Positions 1 through 6,226 of a DNA stretch of 34,928 nt are shown piece after piece. Source of the stretch: Nostoc sp. GT001 (GTDB lineage: Bacteria > Cyanobacteriota > Cyanobacteriia > Cyanobacteriales > Nostocaceae); NCBI RefSeq assembly GCF_030382115.1, contig NZ_JAUDRJ010000003.1, positions 625,065 to 659,992 of the forward strand, written 5' to 3'. The position numbers and the translations under genes are program-made. The notes beneath the pieces are model-generated. The model was not told where the DNA came from and did no database searches. It saw only the letters and a program-made list of their open reading frames with translations. The stretch's first letter is position 1; the number at the start of each line of letters is the position of its first letter.

Positions 1-249
1 AATGTTGGAAAAGAGCGAGCTAGAGAATTTTTCGAGTACGTTTCTGAATCCTTTAGTCCTGGGTTGAAGCTGACTGGTCTAGACCGTGTTACCAGTAATG
101 AAACGACTGCTGTCTTGGAGTTTCGGGACAAGGGACTTTTATTATTCGGACAGCCTTACAGAAATCGGGTAGCGGTTTCTTTTGATGTGCGTGAAGACAA
201 AATTTGTGGCTATAGGGAATACTTTGGCAGCGATGGTAAATCGTATTAA
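1..249 (+). CDS. NTF2/SnoaL-like protein, 5' truncated by window edge
   Basis: The frame is open from base 1, so the start lies outside the window; 82 residues are visible. The C-terminal half has the pattern of a SnoaL/ketosteroid-isomerase-like (NTF2 fold) domain: a strand with AVLEFRDKG, then NRVAVSFDVREDKICGYREYF and a short tail. The last strand, with hydrophobics alternating before a Y/F-rich end, is typical of this fold. Such proteins may be small enzymes or binding domains, and no active-site residue can be judged from this fragment. An in-frame TTG at 64 could give a shorter product, but it would remove the first helix of the fold, so I prefer the truncated long form. Confidence 0.7.
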   Translation, partial: NVGKERAREFFEYVSESFSPGLKLTGLDRVTSNETTAVLEFRDKGLLLFGQPYRNRVAVSFDVREDKICGYREYFGSDGKSY

Positions 250-285
250 ATAAGTCGTAATTATGAATTATTTAATTGATTTTTA

Positions 286-762
286 TTAGTTACTCTCAGG
301 GTTGAGTTCGTTGATTTCTCTGCACTTAACCTCTGCGGCTTGATATGCTGCCAGATAGTCTTGACCACCCAACATTACATCACCGTAATATTCATAAGGT
401 GGTTCGCCATAAATTGGCAATGGATCATCTTCTGGATAATCTTCTTTTGATTCTTCAATAATAGCTTTCAGTTTTTTAACAGTCAGACTATGTGCTGCAA
501 AATACCAGATTTCTTGGGGATTTTTGTTTAGGTGAGGTAATGTGGGATCGATAATGCGAACATCAGAGGCGTCATCTAGCTCAATCCAACTGTGTTCAAT
601 CGGTCTATATGGCTTCCCAGCAAAAGCTAAAAATCCCTGAATATACTTTGCTCCCTCAGTAGATAATGCTGCTTTATAAGCATTATCAAACGGAGTGCTA
701 GCTCTGCTGTTTATCTGTTCAGCAATTTTGATTGACAGCGTTTCATCCAATAGTTTGTTCAT
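286..762 (-). CDS. Conserved hypothetical protein (158 aa)
   Basis: I do not recognise a named family. The protein is acidic and soluble, with no signal peptide or membrane segment. A central stretch, HSWIELDD followed by VRIIDPTLPHL, recalls small proteins in which an H-W-E element precedes a D-P-T element, as in transglutaminase- or papain-like folds; the similarity is too short to assign activity. I chose ATG at 762 (MNKLL...). A TTG three codons upstream would also be in frame, and neither has a clear Shine-Dalgarno. The gene is convergent with the NTF2-like fragment and isolated from the hps-like operon by a repeat-rich gap. Confidence 0.6.
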   Translation of the reverse strand: MNKLLDETLSIKIAEQINSRASTPFDNAYKAALSTEGAKYIQGFLAFAGKPYRPIEHSWIELDDASDVRIIDPTLPHLNKNPQEIWYFAAHSLTVKKLKAIIEESKEDYPEDDPLPIYGEPPYEYYGDVMLGGQDYLAAYQAAEVKCREINELNPESN

Positions 763-840
763 CAATAGCAAGGATTAAAGCAGCCATGAAAACATATTAC
801 CACTGCGACTTAGGAATGAGAATTAAATAACATCGACTTT

Positions 841-912
841 TGTAGGTTGGGTTGAGGCACGAAACCCAACGCCCCAGAGATGTTGGGTTTCGCAGACTCA
901 ACCCAACCTACA
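841..912. repeat. Cruciform palindromic repeat
   Basis: Outer arms 841-856 (TGTAGGTTGGGTTGAG) and 897-912 are perfect 16-bp inverted copies. Inner arms 861-870 (GAAACCCAAC) and 882-891 are perfect 10-bp inverted copies, leaving an 11-base central loop. The whole could fold as one long hairpin. Its small size, perfect arms and lack of coding capacity fit a non-autonomous mobile (MITE/REP-like) repeat. This is inferred from structure, as only one copy is in the window. Confidence 0.85.
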
Positions 913-1051
913 CAGGTTATTAAATCCACGATCCTTACCATTTTACTTATGCATTGGGCATTGGTTATTCACTAATGACAAATGACAAACTCTACTTTGT
1001 GCTAATCACCATCTGTAAATTTCTTAACAAGTCGCTTGAGGTGTAGGGCTG

Positions 1052-1075
1052 GGGCGCACAGCTAGCTGCACGCCC
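1052..1075. repeat. Hairpin downstream of hpsU-like gene
   Basis: GGGCG and CGCCC flank a perfect inner palindrome CAGCTAGCTG, giving an almost continuous stem. It lies 22 bp beyond the stop of the minus-strand acetyltransferase gene. No T-run follows on that strand, so it is either a weak 3' stabilising hairpin or another dispersed repeat. Confidence 0.55.
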
Positions 1076-1097
1076 TTACTACGTTTAATCTATAAAA

Positions 1098-1679
1098 TTA
1101 CGGGGTTGTGGAGGGATCGAGTTTTATCCGAGCCGTTTTGGGGCGACAAGGGCTTCCCCAACAAACCTGTCCAGAAGGCATATTAGTAAAAACACTACTA
1201 CGAGCGCCAATCACAGCATTAGCCCCGATTTGCACTCCTGAGCCAACAAAACAATCTGCCGCTACCCATGCACCATTTTCAATGGTGATACTTGCTGTTT
1301 TCAACCCAAAGGCAGGATCTTGGAGATCGTGAGTACCAGTACACAGATAACTTTTTTGGGAAATTACGCAATGTTCGCCGATATGGATCTGATCCAGGCT
1401 ATATAAAACTACGTTATCTCCAATCCAACTGTAGTTACCAATCGTGACTTTCCAGGGGTACGTAAATCGGGCTGTGGGTCGAATTAATACACCTTTGCCG
1501 ATACGAGCGCCAAATAATCGTAGCAAAGCACAACGCAGAATATTTAACGGTTGAGGAGTGAGGGGAAAGGCGATCGCTTGTACAAACCACCATAATAAAA
1601 CATACCAACTTGGACGCCCTCGGTCAAACCAAGATTGGTCATATTTGCGTAAATCTACAAAAGGTTGGTCATTTGTCAT
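1098..1679 (-). CDS. hpsU: WcaF-family acetyltransferase, HpsU-like
   Basis: A 193-aa left-handed beta-helix acyltransferase of the colanic-acid WcaF type. The N-terminal part (FVDLRKYDQSWFDRGRPSWY) and a hydrophobic helix with W-W-F-V-Q are typical of WcaF proteins. Hexapeptide repeats follow: IGKGVLIRP, IGNYSWIGDNV, IGEHCVIS, IENGAWVAADCFVGSGVQIGANAVIGA, ending VCWGSPCRPK. It should O-acetylate a sugar of an exopolysaccharide using acetyl-CoA. It is the last gene of a minus-strand group with two family-2 glycosyltransferases. In filamentous cyanobacteria this neighbourhood matches the hormogonium polysaccharide set, where the acetyltransferase is named HpsU; I apply that name from memory. 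The start codon sits inside a TGTCATT heptamer array, and ATGs also occur in the adjacent units in other frames. There is no Shine-Dalgarno, so the start is less sure than the product. Confidence 0.85.
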   Translation of the reverse strand: MTNDQPFVDLRKYDQSWFDRGRPSWYVLLWWFVQAIAFPLTPQPLNILRCALLRLFGARIGKGVLIRPTARFTYPWKVTIGNYSWIGDNVVLYSLDQIHIGEHCVISQKSYLCTGTHDLQDPAFGLKTASITIENGAWVAADCFVGSGVQIGANAVIGARSSVFTNMPSGQVCWGSPCRPKTARIKLDPSTTP

Positions 1680-1710
1680 TTGTCATTGGTCATTGGTCAT
1701 TAGTCATTGT
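1665..1710. repeat. Heptameric short tandem repeat overlapping a start codon
   Basis: Degenerate units of the type GTCATTT/GTCATTG/GTCATTA repeat about six times on the plus strand. The array fills the 30-bp gap between the glycosyltransferase stop (1710) and the acetyltransferase start (1679) and supplies the first codons of the latter (M-T-N-D). Confidence 0.85.
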
Positions 1711-2666
1711 TAGGAATCAATGGTCAATAGCTTTGCTTCTGCTTCTCTGCTCCCCTGTTCCTCTGCTCCCTCTTTTGGGATAGTTGCAGTATTTAAGTGA
1801 CCACCACAGTTGCGTAATTCGTAAAGCTTAACGCCAATTTGATATTCATATTGACTCAGTAAACGAGCATAGATATATCCCGCTTTGCCATCTAAAAAAC
1901 CGCGTTGAATTATATAGAACAAAACAAATCGCAAAATGGGTTTAAATGGCAGGCGTACCCAAACTTTTTTCAAAAATCGTTTGCGTTGTACGGCATCGCC
2001 AAATAGATTAGCGCCGATAGTACCGCTATCATCTTTACCTGTAAGAGTATTAAAATAAACCCTAGCTTCCCAGTTTGAATATCGGTTGTGGCGTTCTAAC
2101 CAGTGGTAAAGGTCGCGGAAGTCTTCGTGGAGCATATCATTTTTGAGATACCCAACTTTACCCTGCAAAACCACGTGTTCGTGAACTTCGTTATCACCAG
2201 TATTAGGAATATCTTCTGTATTTAGATTTTCGTAGCGACCTTTTTTATGTTGAAATAAACGTAGATTCCAATCAGGATATTTACCGCCATAACGGATCCA
2301 TTTTCCTAAGAAAAATACGCGACGGTTGAGATAATAACCTGTATATTCATCATTTTGAATTGCTTGTTCAATTTCTGACCAAAGTTCAGGGGTGATGCGC
2401 TCATCACAATCTACAATTAGCACCCATTCATTACGAAAAGGCAAATTATCTAAAGACCAATTTTTCTTTTTAGGCCAGCGTCCATTGAAGTTGAATTGTA
2501 CGACATTTACACCGTAACTTTTAGCAATTTCAATGCTGTTGTCGGTACTTTGAGAATCTACTACAAATATTTCATCTGCTCTGCTGAGGCTAGTAAGGCA
2601 AGCAGGCAAGTTAGCTTGTTCGTTTTTTGCCGGAATTAGGACTGAAACTGGTATTTTAGATGACAT
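1710..2666 (-). CDS. Family-2 glycosyltransferase (exopolysaccharide, HpsO-like?)
   Basis: A 318-aa GT-A fold inverting glycosyltransferase. The N-terminus PVSVLIPAKNEQANLPACL binds the nucleotide sugar. EIFVVDSQSTDNS and the DxD-like motif VDCDER are the metal/nucleotide-binding elements, and RVFFLGKWIRYGGKYPDW resembles the WaaE/KdtX branch of family 2. Basic, hydrophobic segments near the C-terminus (LPFKPILRFVLFYIIQRGFLDG) suggest membrane association. It lies between another family-2 transferase (24-bp gap) and the WcaF-like acetyltransferase (30-bp gap), so an operon is likely. The trio fits the hormogonium polysaccharide set, and HpsO is my best guess for this member, unproven. The C-terminal 30 residues are Glu/Ala-rich and probably variable. 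Confidence 0.85.
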   Translation of the reverse strand: MSSKIPVSVLIPAKNEQANLPACLTSLSRADEIFVVDSQSTDNSIEIAKSYGVNVVQFNFNGRWPKKKNWSLDNLPFRNEWVLIVDCDERITPELWSEIEQAIQNDEYTGYYLNRRVFFLGKWIRYGGKYPDWNLRLFQHKKGRYENLNTEDIPNTGDNEVHEHVVLQGKVGYLKNDMLHEDFRDLYHWLERHNRYSNWEARVYFNTLTGKDDSGTIGANLFGDAVQRKRFLKKVWVRLPFKPILRFVLFYIIQRGFLDGKAGYIYARLLSQYEYQIGVKLYELRNCGGHLNTATIPKEGAEEQGSREAEAKLLTIDS

Positions 2667-2690
2667 ATTGAGTAGAAATTATGTTACTAG

Positions 2691-3623
2691 TTATTTCTTA
2701 TTGGATGTAGATAAAAGACCCTGAATAGCAGCATTTAAGTAACCAATCTGACCGTAAGCATACACCAGTTTGTCAAACCGTTCTGCTGGATCGGAGAAAT
2801 ACTGTAAAGCCTTATACAAGCCTCGCACAAATCTTTCGCTACCTCGCTGTAATTGAGCGATCCCAGCTTTACCAGCGAGTTGTTCTCGATAGCATTCGCT
2901 GATACCCTGCCACCAGCCCCGGTTTAAAAACCAGGAGCGTTGGAGGCGCTCTGGAGCTACATTGTGAGCGACGAGTGCTTCGGGAAGATAAGCGACTTGC
3001 CAACCACGCTCTAGGGCGAATTCGGTCATTTGCAGTTCTTCGTTAGATAATAAATTTTTACCCACTCGACCGAGATGAGGATCGAAACCGCCAATTTCTT
3101 CTAGGAAACTGCGGCGGATGGAGTAATTCAAGCCTCTGGGTGTTAAGCCAGGTTGCTCAATGTAGATGTTACTGTCACCTAAGTCGTATGCACCCAGATT
3201 TGCAGCTAGCCCTGGAGATAGCCATCGTGGTTGTTGAATTCCTGGAGGCCACAGGAGAGTGACTTTGCCACCTGCGATCGCTAGCTTAGAATTATTGTAA
3301 TAGGCAGAATATAAAACTTGTAGCCAGCCCTTACTGGCAACGGCATCGTCATCTAGATAAGCAAGAATATCACCACTGGCTACCTTTGCACCCGTGTTGC
3401 GGGCGACAGATAAACCAATGGTGGGTTCAAAAACATACTTCAGGCGCGGATTGTGGGCCCTTTCTTCTACAACCTCACGGGTGCGATCGCTAGATCCATT
3501 ATCAACTACTACAATTTCAAAATCAGCAGCAAAATCCTGCTCTAAAAGACTATCAATTGCAGCCCCTAAATAGGTATCTCGATTGTGAGTACAGATAATG
3601 GCAGAGATTTGAGTGTCTGGCAT
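2691..3623 (-). CDS. Family-2 glycosyltransferase (exopolysaccharide, HpsN-like?)
   Basis: A 310-aa GT-A glycosyltransferase. SAIICTHNRDTYLGAAIDSL and FEIVVVDNGSSDRT form the nucleotide-sugar site, LAYLDDDA is the DxD motif, and GLNYSIRRSFLEEIGGFDP with LLSNEELQM corresponds to the acceptor and catalytic region of GT2 enzymes. No clear membrane segment. It is the first gene of the minus-strand group leading to the acetyltransferase at 1098-1679. In hormogonium polysaccharide loci a transferase of this type is called HpsN; this assignment is from memory and tentative. The start ATG at 3623 has no strong Shine-Dalgarno. The next 200 bp upstream contain a dispersed repeat that any promoter would have to share. 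Confidence 0.85.
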   Translation of the reverse strand: MPDTQISAIICTHNRDTYLGAAIDSLLEQDFAADFEIVVVDNGSSDRTREVVEERAHNPRLKYVFEPTIGLSVARNTGAKVASGDILAYLDDDAVASKGWLQVLYSAYYNNSKLAIAGGKVTLLWPPGIQQPRWLSPGLAANLGAYDLGDSNIYIEQPGLTPRGLNYSIRRSFLEEIGGFDPHLGRVGKNLLSNEELQMTEFALERGWQVAYLPEALVAHNVAPERLQRSWFLNRGWWQGISECYREQLAGKAGIAQLQRGSERFVRGLYKALQYFSDPAERFDKLVYAYGQIGYLNAAIQGLLSTSNKK

Positions 3624-3659
3624 AGATTTAATTTTGGATTTGAGATTTGGGGCTTCGGC

Positions 3660-3770
3660 TCCTTTCGACTTCTCTACGAGACGCTACGCGTTAGCGGAGC
3701 TTTCGCTTTAGCGATACGCTCAAGGCAAGTCGCTCAGTCGAACGATTTTAGATTAAAATCTAAATCCAAC
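3660..3770. repeat. Dispersed palindromic repeat, copy 1
   Basis: Contains ACTTCTCTACGAGACGCTACG (from 3669), GCGTTAGCGGAGC-type palindromic pieces and the tail CAGTCGAACGATTTTAGATT. The head matches the segment at 21634 in about 20 of 22 bases. The tail matches 9402-9421 with one difference. It lies upstream of the glycosyltransferase operon. Confidence 0.75.
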
Positions 3771-3850
3771 GCTATAACTGCTGAGAGTTAATCTAAACCA
3801 AAAGTTACCGACCTACCAACCGAGTTTCTTCGGAAATAATCTTTAAAACT

Positions 3851-4678
3851 TTACGTTTGTTGAATATGACTGTGTAAAACTACAAGAGTTTGCGCCAGTT
3901 GACTAAGGCGGGTTTCCAAAGATTGCTTGCGCCCTAACAGTTGACGTAACTTTTGGTAACGAGCGATCGCCATACTAACATTGGGAACCTGATCCGGTGG
4001 ACATAGACGCGACCAAACTTTACCAGTATCGTCTACACCACAGAGGCGATAGCCAGTAATAGATGATTGATAAGATACTTTTCCACCAGTGGCACAAATT
4101 TCTTCTACGTAGTTCATCAGGCGGTCAACCTCTGCATGGCGCAGTGTCGCAGTTCCTCCTGGTTCTGGTTCGGTGGGATTAGATTCTAACCAGCCATTGA
4201 CAATTGGCCCTTCTAAGTAAATATCCTGAATTTGTTTCAAAATATTTTGCAATTCTGTTTGCCAACCAGCGACAGTTTCCTGAATTTCTTGCAATAGATT
4301 CATCGCCAATGCTGGATTCGCACCGTGGCGATGGCTACTAAAGGTCGGAGTTTTTAACTTGGGTAGGCTGGGTGTTCTGTTACCATTCTCTTCTGCTTGA
4401 AAGGTCTGCACAGATTCATGATGAGGAAAGAAATTTTGGTCAGAAGGATAATCAACCTCAGTATTTACATTTAAGTCAACTGTTTGTCCTTGTGACTTTA
4501 CTTCCCCATCCTGAGAAGATGGAATTTGTGTACTTTCTGTAGATTCGTTAGCTCCAACGCTGATTCTAAAAGAGAAAGGCCGTTTTGTCGTCGAATCAGT
4601 TGTTTCGGCAGTAGAGTCAGTGCCGCGATTCCCTAAATCGTGTAGAGTTGCTTCAATGCGTTTTAAGCCTGCGTTCAT
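3851..4678 (-). CDS. Hypothetical protein with C-terminal coiled coil (275 aa)
   Basis: Unrecognised. Residues 1-130 are low-complexity (Thr/Ser/Asn/Glu-rich) and probably disordered. Residues about 130-190 form a helix (LLQEIQETVAGWQTELQNILKQ). About 190-250 hold a compact conserved-looking block with MNYVEEICATGGKVSY and GYRLCGVDDTGKVWSRLCPP. The end (RKQSLETRLSQLAQTLVVLHSHI) is a predicted coiled coil. It has no signal peptide or membrane span. It is divergent from cobU with 226 bp between. The W-L-C-P-P block is the part most likely to be a domain; function unknown. Confidence 0.65.
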   Translation of the reverse strand: MNAGLKRIEATLHDLGNRGTDSTAETTDSTTKRPFSFRISVGANESTESTQIPSSQDGEVKSQGQTVDLNVNTEVDYPSDQNFFPHHESVQTFQAEENGNRTPSLPKLKTPTFSSHRHGANPALAMNLLQEIQETVAGWQTELQNILKQIQDIYLEGPIVNGWLESNPTEPEPGGTATLRHAEVDRLMNYVEEICATGGKVSYQSSITGYRLCGVDDTGKVWSRLCPPDQVPNVSMAIARYQKLRQLLGRKQSLETRLSQLAQTLVVLHSHIQQT

Positions 4679-4841
4679 AAAGACATCCTAAAGTTTGCTG
4701 TCCCCAGTAGTATTGAATAATTAAGAATGGGGTAGTTGGGATTTTTGGCTTTTGCCAGTTGTAGCATGTAATGATGCTGGTGCTAATTTTATCCCTTAAA
4801 AGTTATTTGAAACAAAAAATCTCACCCATAAAGTAAAAACA

Positions 4842-4876
4842 GGAGGCGACGGCAATATTCCTTCTACCTCCTGCCT
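4842..4876. other. Hairpin upstream of cobU
   Basis: CAGGAGG and CCTCCTG flank a loop of about 20 bases, ending some 30 bp before the cobU start. It could be a leader hairpin that hides a purine-rich site, or a repeat remnant. No B12-box sequence of a cobalamin riboswitch is visible in this leader. Confidence 0.35.
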
Positions 4877-4904
4877 CTATTGTAAAAATACTCAGTAAAA
4901 AACT

Positions 4905-5480
4905 TTGGGTAAAATCATCTTAGTAACAGGACCAGCACGATCTGGTAAAAGTGAATGGGCAGAAGCTTTAGCTATACAGTCAGGAAAAGCAGTTGTTTAT
5001 ATAGCAACAGCCACCGATAACCCAGACGATGAAGAATGGCATCAACGCATTTTAGAACACCAACAACGTCGTCCCCAAGACTGGGTAACTCTATCTGTAC
5101 CTGTGGAACTGTCTGCTACCCTTGCTGATGCCAAACCCTATACCTGTCTTTTAGTCGATTCTTTAGGGACTTGGGTTGCCAATCTCCTAGAACAGGACGA
5201 ATCTAGCTGGGAAAATACCCTTGCAGAGTTTTTAGAGACGGTGGAATTGGTTGCTGCTGATATGCTGTTTGTAGCAGAAGAGGTGGGTTGGGGTGTGATA
5301 CCAGCTTATCCCCTTGGAAGGGCGTTCCGCGATCGCCTCGGTTCTTTAGTACGCCAGCTAAGTACACTCAGCGAAACTGTTTATTTAGTAACTGGTGGTC
5401 ATGTTCTCAATCTCAGCATCCTTGGTTCGCCATTGCCAAAGAGAGGTGATCCTGGAACATTCAGGAGTCAAGATTCTTAA
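4905..5480 (+). CDS. cobU: CobU, adenosylcobinamide kinase / guanylyltransferase
   Basis: Bifunctional cytoplasmic enzyme of the nucleotide-loop step of cobalamin synthesis: it phosphorylates adenosylcobinamide and then adds GMP to give adenosylcobinamide-GDP. The 191-aa protein has the P-loop GPARSGKS (residues 9-16), the YIATAT strand, and RILEHQQRRPQDW carrying the His that accepts GMP in characterised CobU. LLVDSLGTWVANLL is the Walker-B-like element, and EEVGWGVIPAYPLGRAFRDRLG follows. All core motifs are intact. The last 15 residues (from LPKRGD) go beyond the usual family end and look unconserved. Start is TTG at 4905, which places the strand before the P-loop correctly. No other cob gene is adjacent. 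Confidence 0.93.
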   Translation: MGKIILVTGPARSGKSEWAEALAIQSGKAVVYIATATDNPDDEEWHQRILEHQQRRPQDWVTLSVPVELSATLADAKPYTCLLVDSLGTWVANLLEQDESSWENTLAEFLETVELVAADMLFVAEEVGWGVIPAYPLGRAFRDRLGSLVRQLSTLSETVYLVTGGHVLNLSILGSPLPKRGDPGTFRSQDS

Positions 5481-5525
5481 CTTTTGATCCAAATTAATCC
5501 AAAACCTAAAATCTAAAATTGTCTT

Positions 5526-5945
5526 ATGGCAACCAAACAAGAAGTTAGAAAATACCTTGCCTACTGGTTTCAGTTGGGTAAGAAAGTGATTACGGGCAAC
5601 GGCGAGGCAAGCTTTTTGCCCCAGTCGGTGCTAAATGACGATCGCTATAGTGAAGAATTTGAAGAGTGCTGGCAAAAAATTATTTCAGCCGAATCGGGTG
5701 ATTGTTACCTAGAGGGTACTCATGAAACCATTGCTGAATTGTTGACACCAGCATGGGATATGCTGCCTTGTGGTCGGTGCAGTATGCCAGTAGCCGCGCG
5801 AAACGTCGGGATGCCGGCGTTGTTATGTCCCTGTAATGATTTACCTAACTGGCCGAATACTGAATTGCCAGCACCGCGAGAGCCAATTAAAACTCAAGAC
5901 CAACTCCAAACAATTCGCGATCGGCTTTTAGACAATATTGCATAA
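5526..5945 (+). CDS. Small conserved hypothetical protein with Cys cluster (139 aa)
   Basis: Probably a cyanobacterial family of unknown function. The N-terminal half is mixed alpha/beta (VRKYLAYWFQLGKKV). The middle carries LPCGRCSMPV and LLCPCNDLPNWPNTELP, a C-x2-C plus C-x-C set that could bind zinc or form disulfides. The Pro-rich P-N-W-P-N-x-E-L-P-x-P-R stretch after it looks strongly constrained. The C-terminal helix (QLQTIRDRLLDNI) ends the protein. It lies 45 bp after cobU on the same strand, and the gap includes AAAATCTAAAATT-type short repeats, so co-transcription is possible but a functional link is not implied. ATG at 5526. Confidence 0.75.
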   Translation: MATKQEVRKYLAYWFQLGKKVITGNGEASFLPQSVLNDDRYSEEFEECWQKIISAESGDCYLEGTHETIAELLTPAWDMLPCGRCSMPVAARNVGMPALLCPCNDLPNWPNTELPAPREPIKTQDQLQTIRDRLLDNIA

Positions 5946-6019
5946 AAAAATATCCTACAGTCAACAGTCAGCAACTTCAACGACTGTCGAAAAACTCATC
6001 TACTCAATTTCTCAAAAAC

Positions 6020-6218
6020 GGAGGTCTAAAACTCTTTCAACCAGGATAGAGTTTAGCCCGGATTTCTCACCACACCTCCTAAAGCCTGCGCTTGTGCCGG
6101 GGAGAAGTAATGAGTAAGAAGTAAGAAGTTTTTACTCATTACTCATTACTCATTACTCATTACTTCTCCTCTGCTCCATCAAACGCCTTAAGCTTGTGAG
6201 AAATGCGGGTTAGACCTC
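6020..6218. mobile_element. MITE-like nested inverted-repeat element
   Basis: Terminal GAGGTCTAA (6021-6029) is inverted at 6210-6218. TTAGCCCGGATTTCTCAC (6053-6070) is inverted with few mismatches at 6196-6213. Inner 17-bp perfect arms lie at 6101-6117 and 6153-6169. In the left arm a small hairpin (AAACTCT...AGAGTTT, 6028-6053) separates the two parts that are contiguous on the right. No coding capacity. The structure suggests a non-autonomous element with a later hairpin insertion. Confidence 0.65.
6133..6160. repeat. ACTCATT tandem heptamer, four copies
   Basis: Four perfect ACTCATT units start at 6133, 6140, 6147 and 6154, inside the loop and right arm of the element at 6020-6218. Confidence 0.9.
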
Positions 6219-6226
6219 TGTACTTT

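Larger units (their letters stand above)
763..1097. other. Repeat-rich intergenic region
   Basis: No gene seen. It holds a large cruciform repeat (841-912), a short run of ATTGGGC/CATTGG-type and TGACAAA-type repeats (950-990) and a second hairpin (1052-1075). Confidence 0.7.

Noticed and set aside
4679..4904. Cobalamin riboswitch upstream of cobU
   Set aside because: No B12-box-like sequence or matching helix set was seen; only a simple CAGGAGG/CCTCCTG hairpin.
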